Shown here one piece after another: positions 35,744 through 44,701 of a stretch of DNA of 64,000 bases. The first letter of the stretch is position 1, and the number at the start of each line of letters is the position of its first letter. The DNA lies in assembly GCF_002298975.1 (NCBI RefSeq), contig NZ_DBMV01000037.1, forward strand, positions 82,745-146,744, given 5' to 3'. The position numbers were made by a program, and so were the translations under genes. The stretch comes from Ralstonia sp. UBA689. GTDB taxonomy: Bacteria > Pseudomonadota > Gammaproteobacteria > Burkholderiales > Burkholderiaceae. The notes under the pieces are model-generated. The model was given only the letters and a program-made list of their open reading frames with translations. It did no database searches and was not told where the DNA came from.

Positions 35744-37252
35744 ATGGCATCCGCGCCACGTCTCGCCGCCCGCTGTCCCAACTGTCATACCGCGTTCCGC
35801 GTCGTCGCTGATCAGCTTCGGCTGCGTGGCGGCCTCGTCCGTTGCGGACGCTGCAACCATGTCTTCGATGGGCGTGCGCACCTGATCGAGCTGAGCGCCG
35901 CGCCCGCGCCGGAAGCGGCTCAGCCGATCAATGCAACCCCAACGGCTGCTCCGCATGTGTCCGATCCGCACGAGGCGGCCGTCGGCATAACGCCGCCCAC
36001 GTCCGTCGCCTCGCCCGAACCCAAGACCGAAGCACCCGCCCAGCCCCCCGCCGCCGAAGACGATCACGGCTTTGGCATGACGTTGATCTGGGAAGAAGAC
36101 ATCGCCGAGGAAGGCGTGGCCGAGGTGCACCTAGGTGAAGTCGAGGGCGCGACACCCATACCCGACGCACAGCCGACTGCCCCCGATACGCGCCCGCTGC
36201 CTGACGAATCGTCGGCTCCATCCGTTGAGCCCGTGCCACCTGCGGCAGGCGAGACTCCCGCAGCCAAGCCCGTCGCGGACGTACCCACCGCCGCGCCCGC
36301 CGTTGAGGAAGCACCTGCGCCCGCAGCATCGGCTGATCCGTTCCGCGGCCTGCCGCCGATCCGCGAGCTTGAAGACGACGAAGACACTTTCGCAGCCGCC
36401 GTGCCCAAGCAGCCGTCGGCGGACTTGCCGGTCGAGCCGTTGATCGCGCCCGCGGCCGTCCCAGTGGCAGCAAAGTTGGAAGCGCCCGCGCCAGCACCGG
36501 CCCCATCGCCGCAACCTGTCGCCGATAAACACGATTCGGTCTGGATGCGCCATGAGACTGATGCGCACACGCTCTTCGCGCCCGTACCGCGGCGTCATGG
36601 CAACCAGGCACGACACGCGCACGATGAACACGCCGGCCCGACGCCGCAGCGCACGCTGACCGGCGCGCCGCGTCCGCGCAAGGCGCGCGGGCCAAACCAC
36701 GGCGTCTCGGCTGCCACGCTGGATTTCCTGCGTGCCGCGCAGGCCCGCGAACAGGTGCGCAAGTCCAGCGGCCGCCGTGCCATGGCACGCATCGCGATCG
36801 GCTTCCTGGCCGTGGTGGCGGTGGCGCAGGTAGTCTTCCTCGGCCGCGCCGAAATCGCGCGCCGCGTGCCGTCCACGCGGCCGTTGTGGGAAGCGCTGTG
36901 CCAGCCGCTGCATTGCAAGATCGCCCCGCCGCGCGACCTCGATGCGCTGCAGATCGAATCGTCGCAACTGCAGCGCCAGGAGGGCGATGCATCCGACCAG
37001 TACGTGTTGACCGCTACGCTGCACAACCGCACCGCCGGCCCCGTTGCCCTACCCGCCATCGAACTGGTGACGACCGATCTGCAGGACCAGCTTCTCTCGC
37101 GCCGCGCGCTGCTGCCCACCGATTACCTGAACCCCGCGGACCGCGCATTCGGTGTATCAGGCCTGCCCGCCCGCGCCGAACTGCCGATTCGGGTACGATT
37201 CCAGTCCCAGCGCCCGACGGCCAACTACCGGGTCCTGATTTTCTACCCCTGA
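35744..37252 (+). CDS. DUF3426 zinc-ribbon membrane protein
   Basis: 502 aa. N-terminal MJ0042-type zinc ribbon with C11/C14 and C34/C37 (CPNC and CGRC). Then a long (about residues 45-330) Ala/Pro/Glu-rich disordered region, a single membrane helix (about residues 347-367, IAIGFLAVVAVAQVVFL) and a C-terminal DUF3426 domain (about 370-500). This architecture is common in beta-proteobacteria next to prmA; its role is unknown. 85-bp gap from prmA. Confidence 0.88.
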   Translation: MASAPRLAARCPNCHTAFRVVADQLRLRGGLVRCGRCNHVFDGRAHLIELSAAPAPEAAQPINATPTAAPHVSDPHEAAVGITPPTSVASPEPKTEAPAQPPAAEDDHGFGMTLIWEEDIAEEGVAEVHLGEVEGATPIPDAQPTAPDTRPLPDESSAPSVEPVPPAAGETPAAKPVADVPTAAPAVEEAPAPAASADPFRGLPPIRELEDDEDTFAAAVPKQPSADLPVEPLIAPAAVPVAAKLEAPAPAPAPSPQPVADKHDSVWMRHETDAHTLFAPVPRRHGNQARHAHDEHAGPTPQRTLTGAPRPRKARGPNHGVSAATLDFLRAAQAREQVRKSSGRRAMARIAIGFLAVVAVAQVVFLGRAEIARRVPSTRPLWEALCQPLHCKIAPPRDLDALQIESSQLQRQEGDASDQYVLTATLHNRTAGPVALPAIELVTTDLQDQLLSRRALLPTDYLNPADRAFGVSGLPARAELPIRVRFQSQRPTANYRVLIFYP

Positions 37253-37288
37253 TTCACCCCAACACGCATCAATGGAAGGAGTAACACC

Positions 37289-37789
37289 ATGGCAAACGTG
37301 ACCCTTGGCGGCAACCCGATCGAAGTCGGCGGCCAATTCCCGACCACCGGCGCGAAGGCCCCGGCATTCACGCTGGTCGGCAAGGACCTGAAGGACGTGT
37401 CGCTGGCTGACTTTGCCGGCAAGCGCAAAGTCCTGAACATCGTGCCGAGCCTGGACACGCCGGTGTGCGCCACCTCCACGCGCAAGTTCAACGAAGCCGC
37501 GTCCAAGCTGGACAACACGGTGGTGTTCTCGATCTCCGCCGACCTGCCATTCGCCGCCGGCCGCTTCTGCGCCACCGAAGGCATCGAGAACGTCGTGCCG
37601 CTGTCAACCTTCCGTGACAGCGGCTTCAAGCAAGCCTACGGCGTCGACATCAAGACCGGCCCGCTGGCCGGCGTGACCGCCCGTGCAGTGGTGGTACTCG
37701 ACGGCAACGACAACGTCCTGTATTCGCAGCTCGTGCCCGAGATCAAGGAAGAGCCGAACTACGACGCGGCCCTGGCTGCGCTGAAGTAA
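37289..37789 (+). CDS. tpx: Thiol peroxidase
   Basis: 166 aa, atypical 2-Cys peroxiredoxin that reduces hydrogen and lipid peroxides. Peroxidatic C60 is in VPSLDTPVCATSTRKF and resolving C94 in AAGRFCATEG, the canonical Tpx spacing. GGAG lies 8 bp before the ATG. It is followed by a GC-rich inverted repeat without a clear T-run. Confidence 0.96.
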   Translation: MANVTLGGNPIEVGGQFPTTGAKAPAFTLVGKDLKDVSLADFAGKRKVLNIVPSLDTPVCATSTRKFNEAASKLDNTVVFSISADLPFAAGRFCATEGIENVVPLSTFRDSGFKQAYGVDIKTGPLAGVTARAVVVLDGNDNVLYSQLVPEIKEEPNYDAALAALK

Positions 37790-37882
37790 GCTGCAAACCG
37801 TTGCGGGACCGGCCTCCGGTCTCTCATTCATCACACGGCCGTCCATTGGGGCGGCCGCGTTCACATCTGGAGCCCTTTCGAT

Positions 37883-38818
37883 ATGGCCAGCGTGATCTGC
37901 GGCTCGGTTGCCTACGACACCATCATGACGTTCGACGGACACTTCCGCGAACACATCCTGCCCGACAAGATTCACATTCTGAACGTCTCCTTTCTGGTGC
38001 CGAGCATGCGCCGGGAATTCGGCGGCTGCGCGGGCAACATCGCCTACACGCTCAAGCTGCTCGGCGGCGAGCCCATCGTCATGGCGACCGTCGGCCAGGA
38101 TGCCGCGCCGTACCTCGACTACCTGAAGAAGCTCGAAATCTCGACCGCGCACATCAAGGAAATTCCGGGGACGTTTACCGCCCAGGCGATGATCACGACC
38201 GACCGCGACAACAACCAGATCACCGCCTTCCACCCGGGCGCGATGAGCCAGTCGAGCGTCAATTCGGTCAAGGATGCATTGCCGGCACGGCTCGGCCTGG
38301 TAGGCCCGGACAGCCGCGAGGGCATGCTGCACCACGCCACACAGTTTGCCGAAGCCGGCGTGCCGTTCATCTTCGACCTGGGCCAGGCGATGCCCCTCTT
38401 TGACGGCGCCGACCTGCGCCACTTCGTTGAACTCGCCAGCTACGTAGTGGTCAATGACTACGAAGCGCAGGTCATGCTCACCCGCACGGGTTACAGTGCG
38501 ACGGAACTTGCGCAGCGCGTCGAAGCCTTCATCGTCACGCGCGGGGAAGAAGGGGCGGAGATTCACGCTGGCGGCAAGCAGTACACTGTTCCCGTTGTGC
38601 CCGCCGAACGCGTGGTCGACCCGACCGGTTGCGGCGACGCCTTCCGCGGCGGCCTGCTCTACGGCATCGAAAACGGTCTGGATTGGGAAACCACCGGCCG
38701 GCTCGCCAGCCTGATGGGCTCGCTCAAGATCGCTGTCCAAGGCCCGCAGAATCACGGCCTGCCCGCCGACGAGATTGCCCGGCGCTTTGAATCCGCTTTC
38801 GGGTACCGGTATCAATAA
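37883..38818 (+). CDS. PfkB-family carbohydrate/nucleoside kinase (adenosine kinase-like)
   Basis: 311 aa ribokinase-fold protein. The N-terminal GG motif is in FGGCAGNIAYTLKLLGGEP, and the catalytic anion-hole/Asp motif is DPTGCGDAFRGGLLYG. The overall sequence is closest to the bacterial adenosine kinase/ribokinase group; the substrate cannot be fixed by sight. It stands alone between tpx and the lipoprotein gene. Confidence 0.87.
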   Translation: MASVICGSVAYDTIMTFDGHFREHILPDKIHILNVSFLVPSMRREFGGCAGNIAYTLKLLGGEPIVMATVGQDAAPYLDYLKKLEISTAHIKEIPGTFTAQAMITTDRDNNQITAFHPGAMSQSSVNSVKDALPARLGLVGPDSREGMLHHATQFAEAGVPFIFDLGQAMPLFDGADLRHFVELASYVVVNDYEAQVMLTRTGYSATELAQRVEAFIVTRGEEGAEIHAGGKQYTVPVVPAERVVDPTGCGDAFRGGLLYGIENGLDWETTGRLASLMGSLKIAVQGPQNHGLPADEIARRFESAFGYRYQ

Positions 38819-38821
38819 GGA

Positions 38822-39295
38822 ATGAATATGCAACCCATCTATCGCATCGGTGCCGCGACCTTGCTGGTCGCCGCCCTTGGCTTGCAAGGCTGCGCCATGG
38901 GCACAAACTCCAACAGCGCCTACAGTTCAGGCCAGGCCCAGCGCGAGCAGACTGTGCGCTTTGGCACGGTGGATTCGGTCCGCAACGTCGTGATCGACCG
39001 TGAGCAGACCGGCGTGGGCACCATCGCCGGCGGCGCCATCGGCGGCATCGGCTCGGCAGCGGCCATCGGGCGCGGCAACGGCTCGGTGGCAGCCGGCGTG
39101 CTGGGCGCCATCCTGGGCGGTGTCGCGGGCAGCGCTATCGAGGGTCAGGTGAACAAGCGGCCCGGCCTGGAGATCACCGTCAAGCTGGACAACGGCGAGT
39201 ACCGCGCCATTACGCAAGACGCCGACGAAGCCTTCCGCCCCGGCGAGCGTGTGCGCCTGCTGTCGTCGGGCGGCGTGACCCGCGTGACGCACTGA
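38822..39295 (+). CDS. Glycine-zipper (SlyB/Pcp-like) outer-membrane lipoprotein
   Basis: 157 aa lipoprotein with lipobox LQGC (C24). The central region (about residues 63-105) has two Gly-rich zipper segments, TIAGGAIGGIGSAAAIG and GVLGAILGGVAGSAIEG, of the 2TM glycine-zipper family. The C-terminal part is a small beta domain (LEITVKLDNGEYRAITQ). The start lies 3 bp after the kinase stop and the terminator follows. Confidence 0.9.
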   Translation: MNMQPIYRIGAATLLVAALGLQGCAMGTNSNSAYSSGQAQREQTVRFGTVDSVRNVVIDREQTGVGTIAGGAIGGIGSAAAIGRGNGSVAAGVLGAILGGVAGSAIEGQVNKRPGLEITVKLDNGEYRAITQDADEAFRPGERVRLLSSGGVTRVTH

Positions 39296-39349
39296 TCGTT
39301 CGTCGGCCCGTCGGACTAACTGAGCTGCGGGCCTGACGGAGCAAAGAAG

Positions 39350-39380
39350 CCGCATCGGCATCGCGCCGGTGCGGTTTTTT
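39350..39380 (+). terminator. Rho-independent terminator of the lipoprotein gene
   Basis: CCGCATCGGC and GCCGGTGCGG pair over 10 bp (one G-T) with a 5-nt loop, followed by six T residues. Confidence 0.88.
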
Positions 39381-39413
39381 CTTGCCCGACCAAAACGAAA
39401 ACGCACGGACAAG

Positions 39414-39448
39414 AAAAAGCCCGCCGGGGCGTGAGCCGATCGGCGGGC
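39414..39448 (-). terminator. Rho-independent terminator of the H1-like histone gene
   Basis: Read on the minus strand: GCCCGCCG pairs with CGGCGGGC across a 14-nt loop, then a run of five T residues. It lies about 100 bp beyond the histone stop. Confidence 0.75.
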
Positions 39449-39550
39449 GGTGCAAGACACCGGGTCTTGCGGATCGGATACGCAGTATCCGATCAGGTGG
39501 GCGCGACACGCGCGCCGCTGTGGCCCCGTAGGAACCGTCGCAAGACTGAC

Positions 39551-40129
39551 TTACGGACGGTTGCCGGTCGGGAACGGCCATGCCGCAGCCGGGTTCAGCG
39601 CGGTCTTGGCAGCCGGAGCAGCGGCAGGTGCAGCGGCCGGAGCAGCAGCAGGCTTGGCGACAGCCTTCTTCGCCGGAGCCTTCTTCGCAGCGGGCTTGGC
39701 AGCAGCCTTCTTGGCAGCCGGAGCCTTCTTGGCTGCAGCCTTCTTCGCCGGAGCAGCCTTCTTGGCAGCGGGGGCCTTCTTGGCTGCAACCTTCTTCACT
39801 GCAGCCTTCTTGGCAGCCGGAGCCTTCTTGGCTGCAACCTTCTTCACTGCGGCCTTCTTGGCCGGGGCCTTCTTGGCTGCGACCTTCTTCACTGCGGCCT
39901 TTTTGGCAGCCGGAGCCTTCTTGGCTGCAACCTTCTTCACTGCGGCCTTCTTAGCAGCCGGAGCCTTCTTGGCTGCAACCTTCTTAGCGGCAACCTTCTT
40001 GGCCGGAGCCTTCTTGGCGGCCGGAGCAGCCTTCTTCGCAGCAGCCTTCTTGGCGGCCGGAGCCTTCTTTGCAGCGGCCTTCTTGGCCGGGGCCTTGGCG
40101 GCCGGTTTCTTCTTAGCAGCAGTTGCCAT
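39551..40129 (-). CDS. Histone H1-like Lys/Ala/Pro-rich DNA-binding protein
   Basis: 192 aa, almost entirely Ala, Lys, Pro and Val. Residues about 10-165 are repeats of the type KKAPAAKKAAVKKVAAKK, like the C-terminal tail of eukaryotic histone H1 and bacterial AlgP/HctB/BpH1. It should bind DNA without sequence preference and compact or regulate the nucleoid. The end, ALNPAAAWPFPTGNRP, is non-repetitive. AAGGAG precedes the ATG at 40129. The gene's internal DNA repeats make length variation between strains likely. Confidence 0.9.
   Translation of the reverse strand: MATAAKKKPAAKAPAKKAAAKKAPAAKKAAAKKAAPAAKKAPAKKVAAKKVAAKKAPAAKKAAVKKVAAKKAPAAKKAAVKKVAAKKAPAKKAAVKKVAAKKAPAAKKAAVKKVAAKKAPAAKKAAPAKKAAAKKAPAAKKAAAKPAAKKAPAKKAVAKPAAAPAAAPAAAPAAKTALNPAAAWPFPTGNRP
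39781..39969. repeat. Tandem 48/45-bp repeats inside the histone-like gene
   Basis: Four in-frame units begin at 39781, 39829, 39874 and 39922, each starting with TGGCTGC and running through a CTTCTTCACTGC segment. Unit lengths are 48, 45, 48 and 48 bp. All are multiples of three, so slippage would change protein length but keep the frame. Confidence 0.8.
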
Positions 40130-41871
40130 GGGAAACTCCTTCGAGATTGGGTATCGAACTATCGAGATTGAGCAACCCGACCGGCCCGATCCCACGATGC
40201 ACCTGCATCGCCAGACCAACCGAGCGAGCGATTCATCGGCGCGCCACCAGACAGCGGTCGCACGCTAATGAATTCGGTAGGAAGATCTGCGACTTGCGCG
40301 GCGGACACACGCAGCAAGTTGCACGCCCCGGTCGCGCGCACGAGCGCAACCGCAGTCGGCCGGACAGATTGCATCCGGCGAGTCTTCATCAATTGAGAGG
40401 ACCGGGGCATCGTGGCCACACCGGTCGAAACCTGATCTTGCGCGAGTCGCTGTGCAGAGCGCAAAGCCGCTTGCAGCGTAGCTTTGCGGACAGCGGGAAC
40501 CTGGAGAGCGCGCGTTTTCTTTTGGGGGTAATACGCCCATCCCGACGGGGGGATCGCAGAGACGGCACCGAGTTTGAACAACCCTGTCGGCGTGGCGTGC
40601 ATCAAAGTGGTTACGCTCCTCGACTACCTTTCACTTGCCGCTTGGAAGTTCATCGTCGTTGATCGCGCGAAGCTTCCTTGCATCGAAGTCAACGTCTTGT
40701 CAAGGCGAATCATAATTCGTTTGCGCGGTGATGTTAAGAGATTTATGCAAAAAGCGCGGTGAGTTTTGGTGAAGGATTGCGCTGCGTCTGTGCGTCGTCG
40801 CGATTTGGATTGCGCATGCATGCATGTCGACATCGCAAACGCGCATTTTCTTGCGTCGTGACATCACGTCAACGCGTTGCTTTGCGCAGACACACACCTC
40901 CCGCAAACCCAATGTTCATGCCGGTTTACAACGACACGCGATGTTGTTCGCGTGTTGATCGCGAATGCACGATCGCTCAGCACGCGCACTTCGCGTCGTC
41001 GTGTGTATCGACGCGCGAGCTGCGCGATGCGTGTCGAAAAAAACGATGCGCGGATGCGACAACGTGCGCGAATTTTTCGCGCGCTCGCACGCAATCGACG
41101 CGTTGCATGTCGCGTGCATCGACGTGTTGAGCGTGTCTGACGACGTCGATAACGTGCCTCTCATGCGCGCCTCGCTCGCGCGCGATGCACGATGCGATTG
41201 CGATGGACAACATCGCCGACGACTTGCATGCACATGCCGCAAGTCATGTGCCGCGCATCGAACGCGCGATCGCCGAGACGACGATGCACGTCGAGGTGAA
41301 TTGCATCGGCGCATCCGCATCGATGTCGATGCGAAACGACGCACGACCATCGACGCGCATGTCGACAAACTCGTCAGCGAACACATCAACGAGCACGGTG
41401 CACAGATGCGCCGTCGCAGCGACGCGCGCATGCGCTGACACAAGGCCGGCCGCGTGAAAACCCTGTTCAGCAACGGCTGAAAACCACACGCAATCGCGTT
41501 TGAAACGAGTCGGTTTCGCGACGATAGAAGGATTGTTCTACGGCCATCTCGAGGTCATTTCTGCTGCAGCGCTGATCCATGAAGACTCGCCATGGACAAC
41601 GCTATACGGGGATCGGCGAATCTGAAATGCTGCAATCGCATATCAGCATGTCAGGTTGGCGCTGATTGTCATGCCATTCAGTTTCACTTCACGATCCGGT
41701 CACCACGTCAGCACGGCATCGATCGCGCAGCGTGGCGCGGACCTGCGCGTGGTCCGTGACAAGACAGGGAGGTCGTCGCCGACCACAGGTTTGGTGACGA
41801 CACACCCGACGAAGAAAGAGCGCAAGACAGAAGGGGTCCAACACAAGCGTTCTGAGCAGTGGAGGCACAAG
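40130..41871. other. 1.7-kb region without a supported gene; unusual CG/GC-palindrome-dense sequence
   Basis: The first 600 bp are ordinary intergenic DNA with the histone promoter (TCGAGATTG repeated at 40141 and about 40161). From about 40750 to 41470 the sequence changes: GC drops to about 60%, and it is packed with CGCG, GCGC, ATCG/CGAT, TGCG/CGCA and GCATGC motifs. Several overlapping open frames occur on both strands (for example 40965-41438 plus and 40916-41473 minus), but none has a family resemblance, a good ribosome site or normal third-position GC bias. 41480-41871 leads to the lipoprotein gene. Confidence 0.6.
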
Positions 41872-42687
41872 ATGCGCGATCGAGCATTCTTGTTGACATT
41901 GAACCCACCAAAGCGTGGGGTTTTCCCGCAGGCCCCGCGTGCCGGACGTGCGCTATGCCGGATGCCTTGCGCTCTGGCGGCAGCGTCGTTCGCTCTGCTC
42001 GCCGGATGTGCGAATTCTGGCAGCGGCGACATGGGGACGTCGCTCGGCGGCGGCAGCAATTCGCAATCGAAGCCGGCCATCGCGGCGTCGAGTTCGCCAA
42101 CGTGGTCGAACGGCAGCAGCGATGCGTCGGACAGCGCCAACGCCGGATCGACTGGCGGCACGCCCATCGCGACACTGACCGGTCCGGTCGAGCAGGTGAC
42201 GACAACCGCCGTCACGGCCATCGTGCCGCTCACCGCCATGCTGACGTCCACCACGCAAACGCTGGGCTCGGCGACAGGCCTGGGCGCACCAGTCGGCGGC
42301 GTGCTGACGACGCTGGGCAGCGAGGGCAGAACGATCACCACGACGGCCAAGGGTGATGCGCTGGTGTCGACGCTGGGCAACGCGGTGAGCGCGCTTGGCG
42401 CGATTACCGGCGGGTTGTCGGCGGTTGTCACGCCGGCTGCACCGTCCACTGGCGGTAGCACACCGGGTGGCGCACTTGCCGGTGCCTTGCCCGGTGCGCT
42501 CGGCGGCGCGCTGGCGCCGGTAACGACCGCGGTCGGATCGCTGACGGCGGGTATTCCCGGCATCGGCAGTCTTGGTGGCACTGCAACCACGAGTTCGCCG
42601 GCAGGCGGACTGGGCAGCATCGGCTCGACGGTCGGTGGGGTGGTTGGCAGCGTGCTGTCGGGTGTGACACCCGGCGCGCATCGCTGA
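41872..42687 (+). CDS. Gly/Ser/Thr-rich lipoprotein (collagen-like-repeat type)
   Basis: 271 aa from the ATG at 41872, which has GGAGG at good distance. A long basic leader ends in the lipobox LLAGC (C46). The mature protein is low-complexity Gly/Ser/Thr/Ala/Val/Leu with repeated TTLG and GALGG patterns; it includes GPVEQVTTTAVTAIVPLTAM, a segment also found in the next gene. Probably surface or outer-membrane attached; function unknown. Read with its neighbour as a tandem duplication. Confidence 0.75.
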   Translation: MRDRAFLLTLNPPKRGVFPQAPRAGRALCRMPCALAAASFALLAGCANSGSGDMGTSLGGGSNSQSKPAIAASSSPTWSNGSSDASDSANAGSTGGTPIATLTGPVEQVTTTAVTAIVPLTAMLTSTTQTLGSATGLGAPVGGVLTTLGSEGRTITTTAKGDALVSTLGNAVSALGAITGGLSAVVTPAAPSTGGSTPGGALAGALPGALGGALAPVTTAVGSLTAGIPGIGSLGGTATTSSPAGGLGSIGSTVGGVVGSVLSGVTPGAHR

Positions 42688-42830
42688 TGTCGATGCCTCT
42701 GCACTGGAAAACTTTCTTTGCATTCGACAGCAAACGCAGGCGGATGCTGACCGCCGGACGCCAGACGCGCGTTCTTCTGACACCCGGCGGTGATTACGCG
42801 GTACGGGCCGCGCTTACAAGGAGACTCACC

Positions 42831-43931
42831 ATGAAGATTGAAACCCCGCTCCACGCTTCTTCGGCTTCTTTCGCTTCGTCATCCCGCACGCTGCTGGCGG
42901 CAGCGGCGCTGGCCGTGCTCGCACTGGCAGGCTGCGCCTCGGGCGGCAATCCGAACGGAGACCCCCCCACATCGACCGCCAATAACAACCCCGGCGCCGT
43001 CCCGGTAGGCAACGTTGCCAGCAACGGCGGCAACGTCGTCTCGCAGACGGGCAAGACGGTCAGCGACCTCGGCACGACGATCGGCACGGCGCAGGTGCCC
43101 ATCGTGGGCGGCACCGCCGCGCAGAAGGATCTGGGCGCAACGGTGAGTTCCACCGGCAACGTCGTCCAGGCGCTGGGCAATGGCGTCGGCAGCGGCCTCG
43201 GCCGGATCGGCTCGACGCCGGACCCGGTCGGCACCACGGTGCAGAGCTCGGGCAATGTCATCACCTCCACGGGGGTCATGGCCGGCAATGCTGGGCAGAC
43301 CGTCTCCGACCTGGGCGCGGCAGGCAGCCCGCTGGCGCCGCTGAATCCGGTGACGGCTCCGGTGGGCAGCGGCGTCTCGGCGCTGGGCCAGGTGCTGCAG
43401 GGTGCTGGCGGGCTCACCACCATCGCCACTTCCAGCGGACCGGTGCAGCAGGTCACGCAGCAACTCAGCAACGCGATCGTGCCGCTGTCTGCGCAGGTTG
43501 CGCAGGGCGCCCAGGCCGTCGGCAGCACGACGATGCTGGGTGGGCCGCTGGCCGGTGCGTTGAACACGGCGGGCGGTGGCCTGCAGAGCGCCGGTGCGCA
43601 AGTCGGCGCAGCCGGCGGCAATCCGCTCACGCGTGACGCGGGCGGCGGCGTGGGCGCGGTGGCTGCCACCGTGGCCAGCGCCGGCGGCCTGGTCAACGGC
43701 GGCGGCAGCGGTTCGACCAATCCGCTCGCACCCATCACCGGGGCATTGAGTGGTGGCCTGGGCGGCGGCAGCAATCCGCTGGCCCCCGTCACAAGCGCCC
43801 TGGGTGGCGCGGCCGGTGGCAGCAACCCGCTCGCCCCGATCACGAATGCGCTGGGCGGCGTCACGAACGCCGCCGGCGGCTCCGGCAGCAATCCGCTGTC
43901 GACCCTGACCGGCACGCTGGGCAGCCACTGA
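42831..43931 (+). CDS. Gly/Ser/Thr-rich lipoprotein with NPLAPI repeats
   Basis: 366 aa. Signal with lipobox ALAGC (C35). The body has alternating segments such as GNVVSQTGKTVSDLGTTIG and GNVITSTGVMAGNAGQTVSD, then GPVQQVTQQLSNAIVPLSAQ (related to the upstream gene), and ends in four units of the NPLAPITxALGG kind. Such repeats suggest an extended or beta-stacked surface protein. AAGGAG precedes the ATG at 42831. Function unknown. Confidence 0.8.
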   Translation: MKIETPLHASSASFASSSRTLLAAAALAVLALAGCASGGNPNGDPPTSTANNNPGAVPVGNVASNGGNVVSQTGKTVSDLGTTIGTAQVPIVGGTAAQKDLGATVSSTGNVVQALGNGVGSGLGRIGSTPDPVGTTVQSSGNVITSTGVMAGNAGQTVSDLGAAGSPLAPLNPVTAPVGSGVSALGQVLQGAGGLTTIATSSGPVQQVTQQLSNAIVPLSAQVAQGAQAVGSTTMLGGPLAGALNTAGGGLQSAGAQVGAAGGNPLTRDAGGGVGAVAATVASAGGLVNGGGSGSTNPLAPITGALSGGLGGGSNPLAPVTSALGGAAGGSNPLAPITNALGGVTNAAGGSGSNPLSTLTGTLGSH

Positions 43932-44045
43932 TCCACGCGATCCGCGCCGCCGGTCTAGAGCCTGTCACCCAATGAAAAGTACGCATACGTTCATAGAATG
44001 GCAGGCCCTATCCAACAATTTTTTTTACCGACAAGGAGACACACA

Positions 44046-44498
44046 ATGCAACGCCCCCCCCACTCTCTCGCGCGCCTGGCTGGCGCACTGGCACTCGCGC
44101 TGGCAGCCAGCAGCGCCTTCGCGCAGACGTCGCCGGCCGGTACCTGGAAGACCATCGACGACAACACCGGCAAGCAAAAAGGCGAGGTGACCATCGTCGA
44201 CAACGGTGGCGTGTTTTCGGGCAAGGTCACCAAGATCCTGGTGCCCGGCGATGAGAACAAGACCTGCACCAAGTGCACGGACGACCGTAAGGACCAGCCG
44301 ATCGTCGGCCTGCTCATCCTGAAAGACCTGAAGAAGACCGGCGACAACGAATGGGCGGGCGGCAACATCCTCGACCCCGAAAACGGCAAGGTCTACAGCG
44401 CCAAGATGTCGCTGGCAGAAGACGGCAAGAAGCTCAATGTGCGCGGCTTCCTGGGCATCAGCCTGCTGGGCCGTACGCAAACCTGGGTGCGCGAATAA
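44046..44498 (+). CDS. DUF2147 family secreted protein
   Basis: 150 aa with a cleavable signal peptide (cleavage near SSAFAQ). The mature domain begins SPAGTWKTIDDNTGKQKGEV and ends FLGISLLGRTQTWVR, both typical of DUF2147. It holds two Cys (CTKC) that may form a disulfide. Members are periplasmic or extracellular, with no settled role. AAGGAG precedes the ATG at 44046. Followed by a strong terminator. Confidence 0.9.
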   Translation: MQRPPHSLARLAGALALALAASSAFAQTSPAGTWKTIDDNTGKQKGEVTIVDNGGVFSGKVTKILVPGDENKTCTKCTDDRKDQPIVGLLILKDLKKTGDNEWAGGNILDPENGKVYSAKMSLAEDGKKLNVRGFLGISLLGRTQTWVRE

Positions 44499-44556
44499 CC
44501 CCCTTTCCAATAGCCCCCAACGCGCGGCGGCGCCCCGTTGCGGGTGCCGTCTCTTC

Positions 44557-44588
44557 AGGCGCCGGTGCATGCCGGCGCCTTCTTTTTT
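44557..44588 (+). terminator. Rho-independent terminator after the DUF2147 gene
   Basis: AGGCGCCGG and CCGGCGCCT pair around TGCATG, followed by TCTTTTTT. Confidence 0.88.
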
Positions 44589-44701
44589 GCTTGCGTCCGG
44601 TGCCCACCCGCGCAGTCCTCCACTAAAGAAGCGACCGCCACGCGCCGTTATCCCGGGAGGGAACGGCCCGCTGGGGCCTTACAAAGTGGAGAAAACGCGA
44701 C

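Noticed and set aside
37808..37822. GC-rich hairpin after tpx
   Set aside because: Pairs well but lacks a T-run, so not called a terminator.
39450..40268. Plus-strand Phe/Leu/Ala-rich repeat frame opposite the histone gene
   Set aside because: Pure mirror of the Lys/Ala codons; no ribosome site; the minus-strand frame has one and ends at a terminator.
40916..41473. Overlapping frames in the 0.7-kb odd-composition block
   Set aside because: No start signal, no recognised domain, Cys/Arg/His-rich composition like random GC-rich DNA; kept as a composition finding only.
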